In this document: piece after piece, positions 11,192 through 22,124 of the stretch
Layout: the number at the start of each line of letters is the position of its first letter
How positions within the stretch are numbered: the stretch's first letter is position 1
From: Tolypeutes matacus
Lineage: Eukaryota; Chordata; Mammalia; Cingulata; Chlamyphoridae
Length of the DNA: 64,000 nt
NCBI GenBank assembly: GCA_026826555.1
Contig: JAKSZT010053881.1
Coordinates: 12,205,092 to 12,269,091 of the forward strand
Direction: 5' to 3'
Translations under genes and position numbers: made by a program
Notes under the pieces: generated by a model
What the model was told of the DNA's origin: nothing
Databases searched by the model: none
What the model saw: only the letters and a program-made list of their open reading frames with translations

Positions 11192-13070
11192 TTGAGAAAC
11201 AGAATCTTAAAACTGGGTTGTCTGAATTGGCCCTGGGGTTTTTGCAATTGGCTCTTTACTCTGGTTAGCTTCAAACGCTCTAATTCAAGTAATCAAGATG
11301 ACACTGATAATTCATGGTGTGAGTTGGCAATAAAAATATGAAAAATATCATTACTGGATATGGCTATTCAAATGCTTATAAGATACAAGTCTCTGGGCAA
11401 AGAAGATGTTTTTGACAGCTTAACAGAGTTTTGTGGAGTTAAAAGGTATAATGGTGTTGGCTGGTTGTTCCTAAATGCTGGATACAGTTATAAAAGAAAG
11501 GGATGAGCAGAAGGCTTCAAATTTGCAACTTAAGTGCCACGTGAAGGATGTGAAAGTTCCTATGTGTGCCCTGAAAGAAAATCATTTTCACACACATTTC
11601 ATGTAATCTCAAACTTGAGATCTCTGAAAAGCAGACCCATAGTCTCATTCTCCAAGTAGCAGAATTAAAATGGAAACTAAATTACCAACCTTACAGGCTG
11701 TGTGTTATTAAAGTGAGGGCATTGATTGGAAAGGAATGGGATGATGAAAGTTGGACTGGGTTAATAATAATAGCAATAAGGGCACTGAAACTCTAGATTC
11801 TGCTGAGTCTTTGCCAGATAAACCTACAGCGTATGCCCTGAGAAAACAGCCACCCTATCTCCAGTCTGCCTTGAGGAAACAGCTTTCCAACCTCTACCTA
11901 AAGGATTAACCCTACTGTGCCTGATAAACCTGTTACCACCCATCCTAAGAAAAGAGAGCTCACTCCTCTGAAGAGAATAATCCTATTTCACCAGATGAAA
12001 CTGCAATAGAATGCCCTGAGGTAACTGGCTTGCTAGACACTTATAGTTCTCCTGACCCACCCCTACCACCCCTCTTTTCTTCCAGACTTATAACTAGTCT
12101 GAAGTCCCAATAGGCCCCAAAAGGTGAGGTACAAAGTGTGACCCATGAAGAGGTATGCTATACTCCAAAAGGACTGCATGAATTTTCCAACTTACATAGA
12201 TAAAAATCGGGGGAATATGTGTGGGAATGGATATTAAGGTTGTGGAATAATGGTGGAAAGAATATAATGCTGGTTCAGGCTGAATTTATTGATGTGGGCC
12301 CACTAAGAGATTCTGGATTCAGTGTTACAGCTTGAGGGGTGAGAAAGGGCTCTGCCAGTTTGGGTGGTTGTCTCAAACATGGACCAAACAATGACTGACA
12401 TTATACCTGAGGTTGTAATACCAGAACTGCCATGGTATAATGTGGTTGAGGAAATCCAAAGGCTAAGAGAAATTGGAATGCTAGAGTGGATTTGTCATGT
12501 AAGACCTGTTCACCCACCCCAGGAATGTCCAGGGCTGTGAGGAATAAATTTGTGAGACTAACTCCATCTTCTCTGGAAAGTTCTGTGGTTACTGTTCTCT
12601 GTAGGATATTACTGTGGAAACTGCTGTCACAGAACTAGGATCATTAAATATAATGGGGATGATTGGATCTCGGTTTGGCAGAAACCAAATGGCAGTACTT
12701 AATTGCTGAAGACAAGGTGGGCATGGCTACCACAATGAACAGCAGACTCAAAGCAATCAAAAGTCTTGACTCACAGAGACCTATGACGTTGGCTAGTAGA
12801 TCATGGGGTACCTAGAAGTAAAATAGATGGGCAGTCTACTAAATTCCTTGATCTGTATAAGCAAGAGTTCTAGGTCGAGTGAACAAAAACTTGAATGTCA
12901 GGGCCCCTTAGTCAATTCCCAGACTTGAGACAGTTTACAGACCCAGAGTCCCTTGAATGAGGGGAAGGCTGGGTCCTCTTGGAGAAGGATCTTGTTATAC
13001 TTCCAAAACTTTATACTGTTAATCTTTCCCCCAGCCTTCCCCAAAGAGGCCTATGACCTTTAACCAGGGT
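11192..13070 (+). pseudogene. Decayed leader/gag region of the ERV-L provirus
   Basis: Sequence between the primer site and the protease relic. No reading frame survives; many stops occur in all frames. Position and flanks identify it as the gag region of a class III element, where gag is poorly conserved. No zinc knuckle is visible, as usual for ERV-L. Confidence 0.5.
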
Positions 13071-13074
13071 AACT

Positions 13075-13341
13075 GTGCTTTGGGGAAAAGGAAATGACCA
13101 GACATTTCAGGGCTTATTAAACACTGGCTCAGAAGTGACATTTCCAGGAGACCCAAAATGTCACTGTGATCCACCAGTAGTGGCATATGGATGTCAGGTG
13201 ATCAATGGAGTTTTAACTCAGGTTCATCTCACAGTGAGTCCAATGGGTCTCCAGACCCATTTTGGGGTTATTTCCCCTGTTTCAGAATGCATAATTGGAA
13301 TAGACACAGCAACTGGCAGAATCCTCACATTGGTTCCCTGA
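13075..13341 (+). pseudogene. pro: ERV-L retroviral protease relic
   Basis: An 88-codon frame in which the aspartic protease motif reads NTGSE instead of DTGSE, so the catalytic Asp has become Asn. Downstream VISPV and CIIGID-like words match the flap and C-terminal part of class III proteases. The frame ends at a TGA just before the RT region. Old, inactive copy. Confidence 0.7.
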
Positions 13342-13379
13342 CTTGCGGAGTGAGGACTATTATGGTATGAAAGGCCCAG

Positions 13380-14340
13380 TGGAAGCCACTAGAATTGCCC
13401 CTACCTAGTAAAATAGTAAATCAAAAGCAATACTGGATTCCTGGAGGGATTTCAGAGATCAGTGCTACTATCAAGGACTTGAAGGATGCAGGAGTGGTGA
13501 TTCCCACCACATCCCCATTCAACTCTCCTATTTGACCTGTGCAGAAAATAGATGGATCTTGGAGGATGACTGGATTATCATAAACTTAACCAGATGGTGA
13601 CAGCAATTGCAGCTGCTGTTCCAGATGTGGTTTCATTGTTTGAGCAAATCAACACATGCCCTGGTACCTGATGTGCAGCTATTGATCTGGCCAATGCTTT
13701 TTTCTCAATTGCCTTTAGTAAGGACCACCAGAAACAGTTTGCTTTCATCTGGCCGTTTGCCTTCACTGCTCTACCTCAGGGATATGTCATAAGCTTGTCT
13801 CCAGGGACCATGATCAACTCTCCCTCCCATCAGACATCACACTGGTCCATTATATTGATGGCATCATGTTGATTGGACCTAGTGAGCAAGAAGTAGCAAC
13901 AACTACTCTAGACTTATTGGTAAGGCATTTGCATGTTAGAGGATGGGAGATAAATCTTAACAGAAGTACAGAGGCCTTCCATCTCAGTGAAATTTCTAGG
14001 TATCCAGTGATATGGGGCATGTTGAGACATTCCTTCTAATGTGAAGGATAAACTGCTGCTTCTGGCCCCTCCTACAATCAAAAAAGAGGCACAATGCCTA
14101 GATGACCTAGATGGCTTTTGGAAACAATGTATCCTCATTTGGGTGTGCTACTGGGGCCCATTTACCGAGTAAACAGTAAAGCTGCTACTTTTCTGAGTGG
14201 GGACTGAAACAAGAGGTTTGTGTGGTGTGAAGCATGTTGAGATATCCCTTCTAAGGCGAAGGATAAGCTCTTGCATCTGGCCCCTCCTACAACCAAAAAA
14301 GACAACCAATACAATATACGGAGGCCTTGCCCATTTCTTC
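13380..14340 (+). pseudogene. pol: ERV-L reverse transcriptase relic
   Basis: Fragments in several frames show the RT order: [12 protein letters not shown] linker, [10 protein letters not shown], the palm region, and the catalytic box read as HYIDGIM near 13,848-13,870 where YIDD is expected. Frameshifts and stops are frequent. From about 14,012 to 14,302 an 85-bp segment occurs twice in direct orientation. RNase H, integrase and the 3' LTR are missing. Confidence 0.7.
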
Positions 14341-14780
14341 CCACCCCCCTTAATGATTAACATTTGATTTAAAACTATGGTAATAACAGTGTTTATTATT
14401 TCCTTTTATGACTTTCAAACTTTTAAACCATAATTTGTGCTTAAAGGCAGAGTGACTTTTCTATCAGATAGGCTTTAGCACTGTTAGTTGTGGGAAGCAG
14501 TTTACTTTTTTACCTACCTCACTCATTTTTCCTTTGTGAAGAATTGAAACGTCTGAACTCTTCCATAAACATATAATATGCATATCACTTAAAACACAAT
14601 CTAGCACCAAAATACTGAAAAACAGTCCCCTTTCCATTCCTCTAATACCACCACCTTGAGGCAACCATTTTTAGCTCTTCTAATTGTTTTGTGGTCTCAT
14701 TTTAAAAATGCTATTCCTGTCATATCATCCCAATATAGTTATATCATTTTTTAAATTTGTAAAGTAAATATTATATATAT
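14341..14780. other. Spacer, no recognised element
   Basis: AT-rich sequence between the ERV-L relic and an L1 fragment. Nothing recognised. Confidence 0.5.
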
Positions 14781-16030
14781 AGAAGGCAATGACCAAATTC
14801 ATTTGGAAGGGTAAGTGCACCAGAATAGCCAAAAACATTCTAAAAAAGAAGAGGGACATGGGAGGAATATCACTGCCTGATCTTGAAACATTACAAAGCT
14901 ACAGTGGTCAAAACAGCATGGTACTGGCATAAAGATAGACACATTGATCAGTGCAATAGAATCGAGAACCCAGAAATAAACCCTCACCTATACAGTCAAC
15001 TGGTTTTTGACAAACCTACCAAGTCTATGTTAACGGCACAAAAGTCTCTTCAACAAATGGTGTTGAGAGAACTGGATATCTATAACCAAAAGAATGAAAG
15101 AGGACTCCTATCTCACCCCCTATACAAGAATCAACTCAAAATGGATCAGAGATCTAAATATAAAAGCCAGGACCATAAAACTACTAGAAGAAAATGTAGG
15201 GAAACATCTTCAAGACCTTGTAGTAAGTGGTGGTTTCTTGGACCTTATACCCAAAGCACATGCAACAAAAGAAAAAATAGATAAATGGGACCTCCTCAAA
15301 ATTCAACATTTTTGCACCTCACAGGACTTTGTCAAAAGGGTGAAAAGGCAGCCAACTCAATGGGAAAAAATATTTGGAAATCACATATCCGATAAGGGTT
15401 TAATATCCAGAATATATAAAGAGATGTTACAACTCAACAGTAAAAAGACAAATGACCCAATTAAAAAATGGGCAAAAAACTTGAATAGACATTTGTCCAA
15501 AGAAGAAATGCAAATGGCAAAAAACACATGAAGAAATGCTCAATGTCACTAATGGTTGGAGAAATGCAAATCAAAACTACAATGAGATATCATTTCACAC
15601 CTATCAGAATGGCCACTATTAAAAAGAGAGGATGTGGAGAGATAGGAACACTTCTTCACTGTTGGTGGGAATGCAGAATGGTACAGCCACTATGGAGGAC
15701 TGTTTGGCAGTTCCTAAAGTAGTTGAATATAGACTTGCCATGTGACTCAGCAATACCACTACTAGGTATATACCCAGAAGAACTGAGAGCAGTGACACGA
15801 ACAGACATCTGCACACCGATGTTCATAACAACATTATTCACCATTGCCAAAAGGTGGAAACAACCCAGGTGTCCATCAACAGATGAATGGATAAACAAAC
15901 TGTGGTCTATTCACACGGTGGAATATTATGCAGCTATAAGAAGAAATGAAGTTGTAAAGCATATGGCAACATGGATGAACCTGGAGGACATTATGTTGAG
16001 CGAATACTGCATGATTGTGTTACTATGACC
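14781..16030 (+). pseudogene. L1 ORF2 C-terminal fragment
   Basis: Plus-strand L1 ORF2 3' third, broken into several frames (14,883-15,284; 15,094-15,531; 15,528-15,722; 15,723-16,028). Recognisable L1 words include [20 protein letters not shown], the Cys-rich C-terminal [11 protein letters not shown] and SIHTVEYYAAIRRNE. 5' truncated, without ORF1 or RT core. Confidence 0.85.
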
Positions 16031-16079
16031 TAAATATATTGTGTAACATATTGTTTGATTCAAAAAAAAATTTATATGT

Positions 16080-17030
16080 ATCCAGTACATTTAATTGAGA
16101 AATGTATTTATTCATCTGTTTACTTTTTAGTTTTTAAGTGTTTATATTTTCAATTATTAATTGTACAAAATAAAGTTAAAAATAAATAAAAATAAAAAAT
16201 ATATATATGTATTTTTTCATATATGTGGAAAGGCACTGGGTCAAATTTTTGTAAAGTGTACGTATTCATTATCATCTTCCAAATCAAGAAAAACAACATT
16301 GCCATGCCCCAGAAGCCTCTTTCATGTCTTCTTTCTCTTATTAGCCCCTAAAAGCCACTATTCTGACTTCTATCACATAGATTAATTTTGCCTGCTTTTT
16401 AACTTCATATACATTAGATACCCTTTTGTATGTGGCTTCTTTCCCTCAATGTTGTGATACTGACCTTGTAAATGTGGCAGTGATTCCTTTACTTTTATTG
16501 CTGTATAGTATTTAATCATGTGAATAGACCATAATTTATTCATTTTTCAGTTGATGGCATTGGGTTATTTTCAGTTTGGGGCTGTTGTGAATAGTCCTAT
16601 AAACATTCTTATGCAGTTCTTTTGATGCACATATGTATGCATTTTTGGAATGAAACATGTTCAGCTTTGTTTTGTATTGCCAACCTGTTTTCCAAAGTTG
16701 TATCATTTTCACACTCCCACCATATATTTATAAGAGTTCCATTTTTCCTGGTCCTTGCCAATGGTTGGTACTCTCAGTGTTGATATATTTTATTTTATTA
16801 TTTTAGTTTTTTTTTCAGCCATAATGATAAATCACTGTGATTTCATTTTGCATTTTCCTAATGTAACTAATGAAGTTGAACTTATTTCATGTTTATTTGC
16901 CAGTTGTATATCCTCTTTTTTGAAGAGCCCATTTAAGACTGTCCCCCCTTTTTAAAAAATTGCCCCATTGAGTTTGTATGTATTCTTTATATAATTCTGG
17001 ATATGAGCTTTTTGTTAGATAAATGTTCTA
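16080..17030 (-). mobile_element. Antisense L1 3' end
   Basis: Reverse-complement L1 ORF2 end and 3' UTR (ttgatggcattgggttatttt, gctgttgtgaatagtcctat, tgatttcattttgcattttc). Old and heavily diverged. Confidence 0.7.
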
Positions 17031-17291
17031 ATATCAGACAAAGTAGATTTTAGTACAATAAGCATTTCCAGAGATAAAAAGGGACATTTTATAAGTTAAA
17101 AGGGCCAAACAGTAATATGTACCATTTCTTAATTTATATGTACCCAATATCATAGCCTCTGGGTACATAAAGCAAAAAGTGACAGAACTAAGAGGAAAAA
17201 TAGAAAAATCCACAATTCTAGAGTAAGATTTTAATATATTTCATGATAACTGACAGAACAAACAGAAAAATCAGAGGTAACAAACATTTGA

Positions 17292-17390
17292 GGGGAGCAG
17301 ATGTAGCTCATGTGGTTGAGTGCCTGTTACCCACCTATGAGGTCCCGGGTTTGACTTTCAGTACCTCCTAAAAACAAACAAATTAAAAAA
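17292..17390 (+). repeat. DAS-type SINE, first of a tandem pair
   Basis: Head ggggagcagatgtagctcatg, B box gggtttgactttc, short A-rich tail. Diverged. Confidence 0.8.
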
Positions 17391-17402
17391 GCAGCTCTCA
17401 CT

Positions 17403-17493
17403 GGGGAGCAGATGTAGCTTAGTGGTTGAGCACCTGCTTCCCAGGTATGAGGTACTGGGTTCAATCTCTGGTACCTCTTTAAAAATTTTTTTT
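17403..17493 (+). repeat. DAS-type SINE, second of a tandem pair
   Basis: Head ggggagcagatgtagcttag, B box gggttcaatctc, tail taaaaattttt. Same orientation as the copy just upstream, probably inserted in its A-rich tail. Confidence 0.8.
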
Positions 17494-17560
17494 GAACAAC
17501 ACTAATAACTTGACCTATTTGACATAAGCATCCAACAACTGCAGATTTCTTCTAATCCCT

Positions 17561-18093
17561 GAATGTGGCAGATCCTTCCATTTATTTGTCTTCTTTAATT
17601 TTTGTAATGTCTTCTAGTTTTCTCTGTAAAGGTCTGCACATCTTCATTAGCTTGATTCCTAAATATTTCATGTTTGTTGATTCTATTTACAAATGGTTTT
17701 TTATAACATTTCCTTTTCTGATTGTTGCTACTATATAGAAATGCAATTGTTTTTTGTATATTCATCTTTGTTGCAGGTTGTATTTTACAAAGATGATTGC
17801 ATGAATATATATTCCATCATGCATGCTCTCTTATAGTGTGGTGTTGACATACTCCATGGATTCCCTTGAATTTACAGAACTTTGTAACCTTTGCAACCAA
17901 TAGAATACCGTGGATGTACTTCAATCGTTTTAATTTAATGACCATTTACAGAACTTACTTTGCATTCAAATAAATATGTATCATGTGAATATTGTTAACT
18001 GCCAATTAGAGAACTGTATTCCTTTTTTTAAATTAGGGAAATTGTAGGTTTATAGAAAAATATACAAAAAATACATAGTTCCCATATACCCCC
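17561..18093 (-). mobile_element. Antisense L1 ORF2 fragment
   Basis: Reverse-complement L1 ORF2 words such as gattcctaaatatttcatg and aatgcaattgttttttgtat. Strongly decayed. Confidence 0.55.
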
Positions 18094-18174
18094 TTTTTTT
18101 TTTTTTTTAAGATTTATTTTATTTATTTCTCCCCCTACATTGTTTGTGCTGTCTGCTCTCTGTGTCTGTTCACC
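18094..18174 (-). repeat. 3' tail fragment of a dimeric DAS SINE
   Basis: T17 followed by gatttattttatttatttct and gctgtctgctctctgtgtctg, the reverse complement of the tail of the dimeric copy at 63,570-63,657. The tRNA-like head is absent (5' truncated). Confidence 0.7.
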
Positions 18175-18249
18175 TTGCATTAGTGTGATACATTTGTTAC
18201 AATTGATGAAAGAACATTTTTATAATTGTACTAATAACTATAGACTATG

Positions 18250-18989
18250 TGTCCTGGTTTGAGTCTTTTGTGGACCCCAGAAAATTATGTCCTTAAGCTA
18301 AGCGATTCTTGTGCCTGCAAAACTATTGTATGTAGTGGGACTTTTCAGTTACATTCAGTATGAGTGCCTTTTAATTAGATCACTTTTGACTAGATCGCTT
18401 CAGTTAAGGGTCTTTGATTAAATTGTGGGATCCATGGTGGGGCCTAATCCTTTGGCTTGAGTCTTATATAAATGGAAACAGAGAAAGCTGCAATTTTTAC
18501 CCTGCCGTGTGAGAAAGGACTTCAGGATTGCCTACAGCTGCAGAAAGACAGCCCAAGAGGCTAAGAGACAGGCGGGAGGCTGGAATCATGTTGCAGCTCT
18601 AAGCTGAAAAGACTCAAACCCAGAGGAGAGGGGGGAGGGAGGAGGAGGTAGGGGGAAAGGGGAGGAGAAGAGGAGAGGGGCCGGGAGGCAGGGGAGAGGG
18701 GAGAGGAGCAGTTCTGCCCGATTGCCCACAGCTGAGCTCAGGGAGAAAGCAGAATGAGCCTGGGAAGAGAAAGCAGAGAGAGACAGCAGACCCACCCTTG
18801 TGCCTTGCCATGTGGCAGGAGCCCAGGATACAGCACCCGACCCTTGGTAAGACAGCATCTCCGATGATGCCTTGATTTGGACATTATCACAGCTTCAGAA
18901 TTGTAAGATTTTACCCTAATAAATTCCCATTATATAACTCAACCCATTTATGATATTTTTGCATTGGCAGCCTTTGGCAAACTAAAACA
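18250..18989 (+). repeat. Solo LTR (ERV-L/MaLR-like) with internal polypurine tract
   Basis: Begins TGTCCTGGTTTGAG and ends GGCAAACTAAAACA. The flanks ctatg (18,245-18,249) and ccatg (18,990-18,994) fit a 5-bp target duplication with one change. A TATA-like tatataaatgg lies near 18,465 and an AATAAA near 18,919. A G/A-rich tract at about 18,617-18,715 is unusual for such LTRs. No internal retroviral sequence, hence a solo LTR. Family call is from overall form, not from a search. Confidence 0.6.
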
Positions 18990-18994
18990 CCATG

Positions 18995-19711
18995 GATTTC
19001 CTTTAGGGTTCACTGTCTGTGTTGTACAGTCTATGTTTCTTTTTAAAGTTTTGTTCTAGCAACACACACCTAAAATTTCCCCTTATAAAGCCCATTCAAA
19101 TATGCAAATTGGTACTATATTCACAGTGTTGTGCTATCCCTTATCAAAAATATTTCCATCACCCCAAATAGAAACTCAGTACAATTTAAGCATTATCTCC
19201 CCATTTCCTACCCCCACCTCAGCCCCTAACCTATAGTCTAGTTTCTTACTCTATGAATTTGCATATTCTAGTTATTTCAATTCAGTGAGATTATACCAAT
19301 TTGTCCTTTCGTGTCCGGCTTATTTCACTCAAAATGATGTCTTCAAGGTTATTCATACTGTCACATGAATCAGAACTTCATTCCTTTTTATAGCAGAATA
19401 CAATTCCATTTTATGTATATACTACATTTTATTTATCCATTCATTGGTTGATGTACACTTATGTTGCTTCCTTGTTTTGAAAATTGTGCATAATGCTATG
19501 AACATTTGTGAGCAAATATCTGTTCAAGTCCCTGCTTTCAATTCCTCGAAGTAGGATTAGTGGGACATATGGTAATTCTATGATTAACTTTTTGAGGAAC
19601 CACTAAATTATCTTCCACAGTGGTTGCACCATTTTACATTCCTGCCAACAATGAATGAGTGTTCCTATTTCTCCACATCCTCTCTAACACTTGTAATTTT
19701 TAGGTTTTTAA
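18995..19711 (-). mobile_element. Antisense L1 3' part, left of the retrocopy
   Basis: Reverse-complement L1 3' end (ttatttatccattcattggttg, ttttgaggaaccactaaatt, ctccacatcctctctaacac). It continues without a gap at 20,668 after the inserted retrocopy, so it is the pre-existing target. Confidence 0.75.
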
Positions 19712-19726
19712 AATAGTAGCCATTCT
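19712..19726. repeat. Target site duplication of the spliced ERV retrocopy (left)
   Basis: aatagtagccattct, repeated perfectly at 20,653-20,667. Joining the two flanks recreates uninterrupted L1 sequence. Confidence 0.95.
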
Positions 19727-20652
19727 TTTTTTTTTTTTTTTGGTTTCTTTCAATTCATTTGATACATGCTCAATGCCTTCTTTTGCAATTCTAAAAGATT
19801 TATAGAAACATTATGCTTATATCCAATCAAATGATTTTTCACTTCCTCCCAATCATGTTCACTATTATTATAAGCCAAAAGAATAATACAAATAGAACTT
19901 TCATTCCAATCACATTCAAGAGCTCTTAACAAGTTTAAATTATAAATTTGATTACCCAAATGTATAATAGTTGTTTCAAGATCATTCACATGATTATTCA
20001 GTTCCATATCAATGTGAGACTGGCTATGCCACATCTCACTTGCATTTTTATGCCAGTCCTTAACATATTATTGATTCTGGACTCCTTGATGCAGGGCTGT
20101 GCCAGTGACAGCTGCAGCGGTTATGATGCCAATCAGTCCCAAAATTCCTGCTATTAAAAGTCCAATCAGTCTTTTAGTTCTTTTTAAATAATGATCGAGG
20201 AAATGCCACAGCAACTGGGATTCTGGAGACTGCTGTCAATATCCGGTCATCTGAACTGGTAATCATAGTCCTTTTCTTCTTCTTGCTATAAAAAGAGTTT
20301 GATTTTCCTTAACCTAATACTTTACCTATAATTAATTCAATGAGAAACCACAATGTCTATAGTTTAAGTTTCGGTAGCATTTTCAATTCTAGGCTTGATT
20401 TTTCTAGAGCGGGTACACTGCTGTTTTCCTGTTTCTTTTCTGTTTCTTTTTCTTTTAAAACCGCTCTCAGGAGCTCCTTGGTCCGCACACTGACTGAAAG
20501 AAAAGTTTCATTTTCAGAGCCCCACGTTGGGCGCCATATGTTGCCCATCAGGAACTGGGTCTGTGAAAACGGTGCCACGGATGAGAAAGAATAAGACAAA
20601 GAAAGAAGAACTGGGATCAGGGGACTCTCTGTCCGGAATGGAGAGAAGAGCC
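19727..20652 (-). pseudogene. Processed retrocopy of a doubly spliced class II ERV env-region mRNA
   Basis: On the minus strand this locus begins at 20,652 with R/U5 sequence, runs through a Lys-tRNA primer site (20,519-20,536), then a leader. It is then joined to an env signal-peptide exon (20,434-20,308) and directly to a TM exon (20,307-19,742), ending in a poly(A) tail (T run 19,727-19,741). The 42,660-43,516 segment of the second provirus, which starts with gtaaga and ends with ttgcag, is missing exactly at 20,307/20,308. The gag-pro-pol region up to 42,532 is missing at 20,434/20,435, next to a tattacag acceptor. A 15-bp target duplication and A tail show that L1 machinery copied a spliced RNA. 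Stops are present in the env exon and the TM frame, so it is not expected to be active. I am confident of the spliced structure; whether the RNA encoded a Rec/Rem-like product is open. Confidence 0.93.
20519..20536 (-). promoter_or_regulatory. Lys-tRNA primer binding site in the retrocopy
   Basis: Minus-strand TGGCGCCCAACGTGGGGC, identical to the site of the provirus at 21,982-21,999. It lies just after the U5 end gggcaaca. Confidence 0.95.
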
Positions 20653-20667
20653 AATAGTAGCCATTCT

Positions 20668-21588
20668 AATGAGTGTGAAATAACCCATCTCATTGTGGCT
20701 TTGATTTGCATTTCCCTAATAGCTAATGAAGTTGAGCATCTTTTTCATGTGCTTTTTGGCCATTTATATATCTTCTTTGGAGAAATATCTATTCAAGTCT
20801 TCTGTCCATATTTTAATAGGGTTATTTGTCTTTTTATTGTTGAGTTGTAGGATTTCTGTACATAATCTGGATATTGAACTTTTATTGGATATGTAGTTTC
20901 AATTATTTTCTCCCACCATGCAGTTTGTATTTTTACTTTCATGATAAAGTCCTTTGATGAACAAAATTTTTAATTTTGATGAGGTCCCATTTATCTTTTT
21001 TTTCTTTTGTTGCTTATGCTTTGAATGTAAAGTCTAAGAAATCATTGCCTAAAACAAGGTACTAAAGATGTTTCCCTATGTTTTCCTCCTAGAAGGTTTA
21101 TACTTCTGGTTCTTATATTAAGTTCTTTGATCCATTTTGAGTTGATTTTAATATATGATGTAAGTTGGGGCCCACCTTCATTCTCTTGCATATGAACATC
21201 CAGTTTTCCCAGCACCATTTGTTGAGGAGACTATTATTATTTTTTATTAAGCAGTTTTATTGAGATATATTCACATACCATATGATCTATCCAAAGTGTA
21301 TAATCAATGGCTTTTAGTATAATCATAATGTTGTGCATCCATCACCACAAAAATTTTTAGAATCATTTCATTACTCCAAAAACAAAAACCCCACACTCCT
21401 TAGCAGTCACCTCTCAATCCCTCTATCTCCAGCCTTACATAACCACTAATCTAATTTCAACTTTATAAATTGATTTATATTTATATTTACATTTTATATA
21501 AATGGAATCATGCAATGTATAGTACTTTGTGTCTGGTTTCCTTAGCATAATTTTTTGTCTGGTAATAACAACTTGTAGTATTAACATT
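20668..21588 (-). mobile_element. Antisense L1 sequence, target of provirus 1
   Basis: Continues the L1 from 19,711 (tcattgtggctttgatttgc) to about 21,230. It is followed by another antisense L1 3' tail (tttattgagatatattcaca, catccatcaccacaaaaatt) that abuts the 5' LTR of provirus 1. Confidence 0.7.
21583..21588. repeat. 6-bp target duplication of provirus 1 (left)
   Basis: aacatt, repeated at 29,240-29,245. Six bases is the usual size for betaretrovirus-like integration. Confidence 0.9.
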
Positions 21589-21979
21589 TGTTGGAAAAGA
21601 TGCTGAGAGTCAGAGCATAAAGGGTTAAGCATTTAAAAAGCATGCTTGCTGGCAGAGAAACATTAGTAAATGTCTACAAGAACACTGCATACTGCAGACA
21701 TCAGTAGGAGGAGGCAGAGCAGAATGAACTCACCACTAAGATGGTATTGTCTGAATTCCTAAGAAAGATTGTCTAGGAACACAGAAACAGACAACGCTCT
21801 TACGTGCCAAGCTGAGGAACTAGCGAAGGATGCCCTACTTTTGTTATCAGCTTTGTAGTATAAAAAGCAGCTTCAGCCTAAATAAACTTGCCTGCATTCC
21901 ACATGGAGTGAGGTCCCCTGATCCCAATCTTTCTTTGGAACATTCCCGGCATCGTCTACCTCCACCTTGAATTACAACA
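21589..21979 (+). repeat. 5' LTR of provirus 1
   Basis: TGTTGGAAAAG to ATTACAACA, 391 bp. TATAAAA at 21,859-21,865 and AATAAA at 21,881-21,886 define the promoter and poly(A) signal. The U5 half shares ggtcccctgatccca with the LTR of provirus 2, but the U3 is unrelated. Confidence 0.95.
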
Positions 21980-21981
21980 GA

Positions 21982-21999
21982 TGGCGCCCAACGTGGGGC
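21982..21999 (+). promoter_or_regulatory. Lys-tRNA primer binding site
   Basis: TGGCGCCCAACGTGGGGC, two bases after the LTR. Defines this as an ERV-K (lysine) type element. Confidence 0.97.
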
Positions 22000-22124
22000 T
22001 CGACTAGTCTTTTCCCATCGTCTTTTTCTCTGGATCAGTGCCGTGGAAACAAGGACTGTTGTTGCTGGGTCGGACGGTCCTTGCATTCTATGTGGTGAGT
22101 CAAATAATCTTGATCGTCAGGGTA

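Larger units (their letters stand above)
17031..17560 (+). mobile_element. L1 endonuclease-region fragment split by two SINEs
   Basis: Decayed plus-strand L1 ORF2 endonuclease region (acaaagtagattttag, ttatatgtacccaatatcatag) that resumes after the SINE pair at 17,494. No open frame. Confidence 0.55.
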
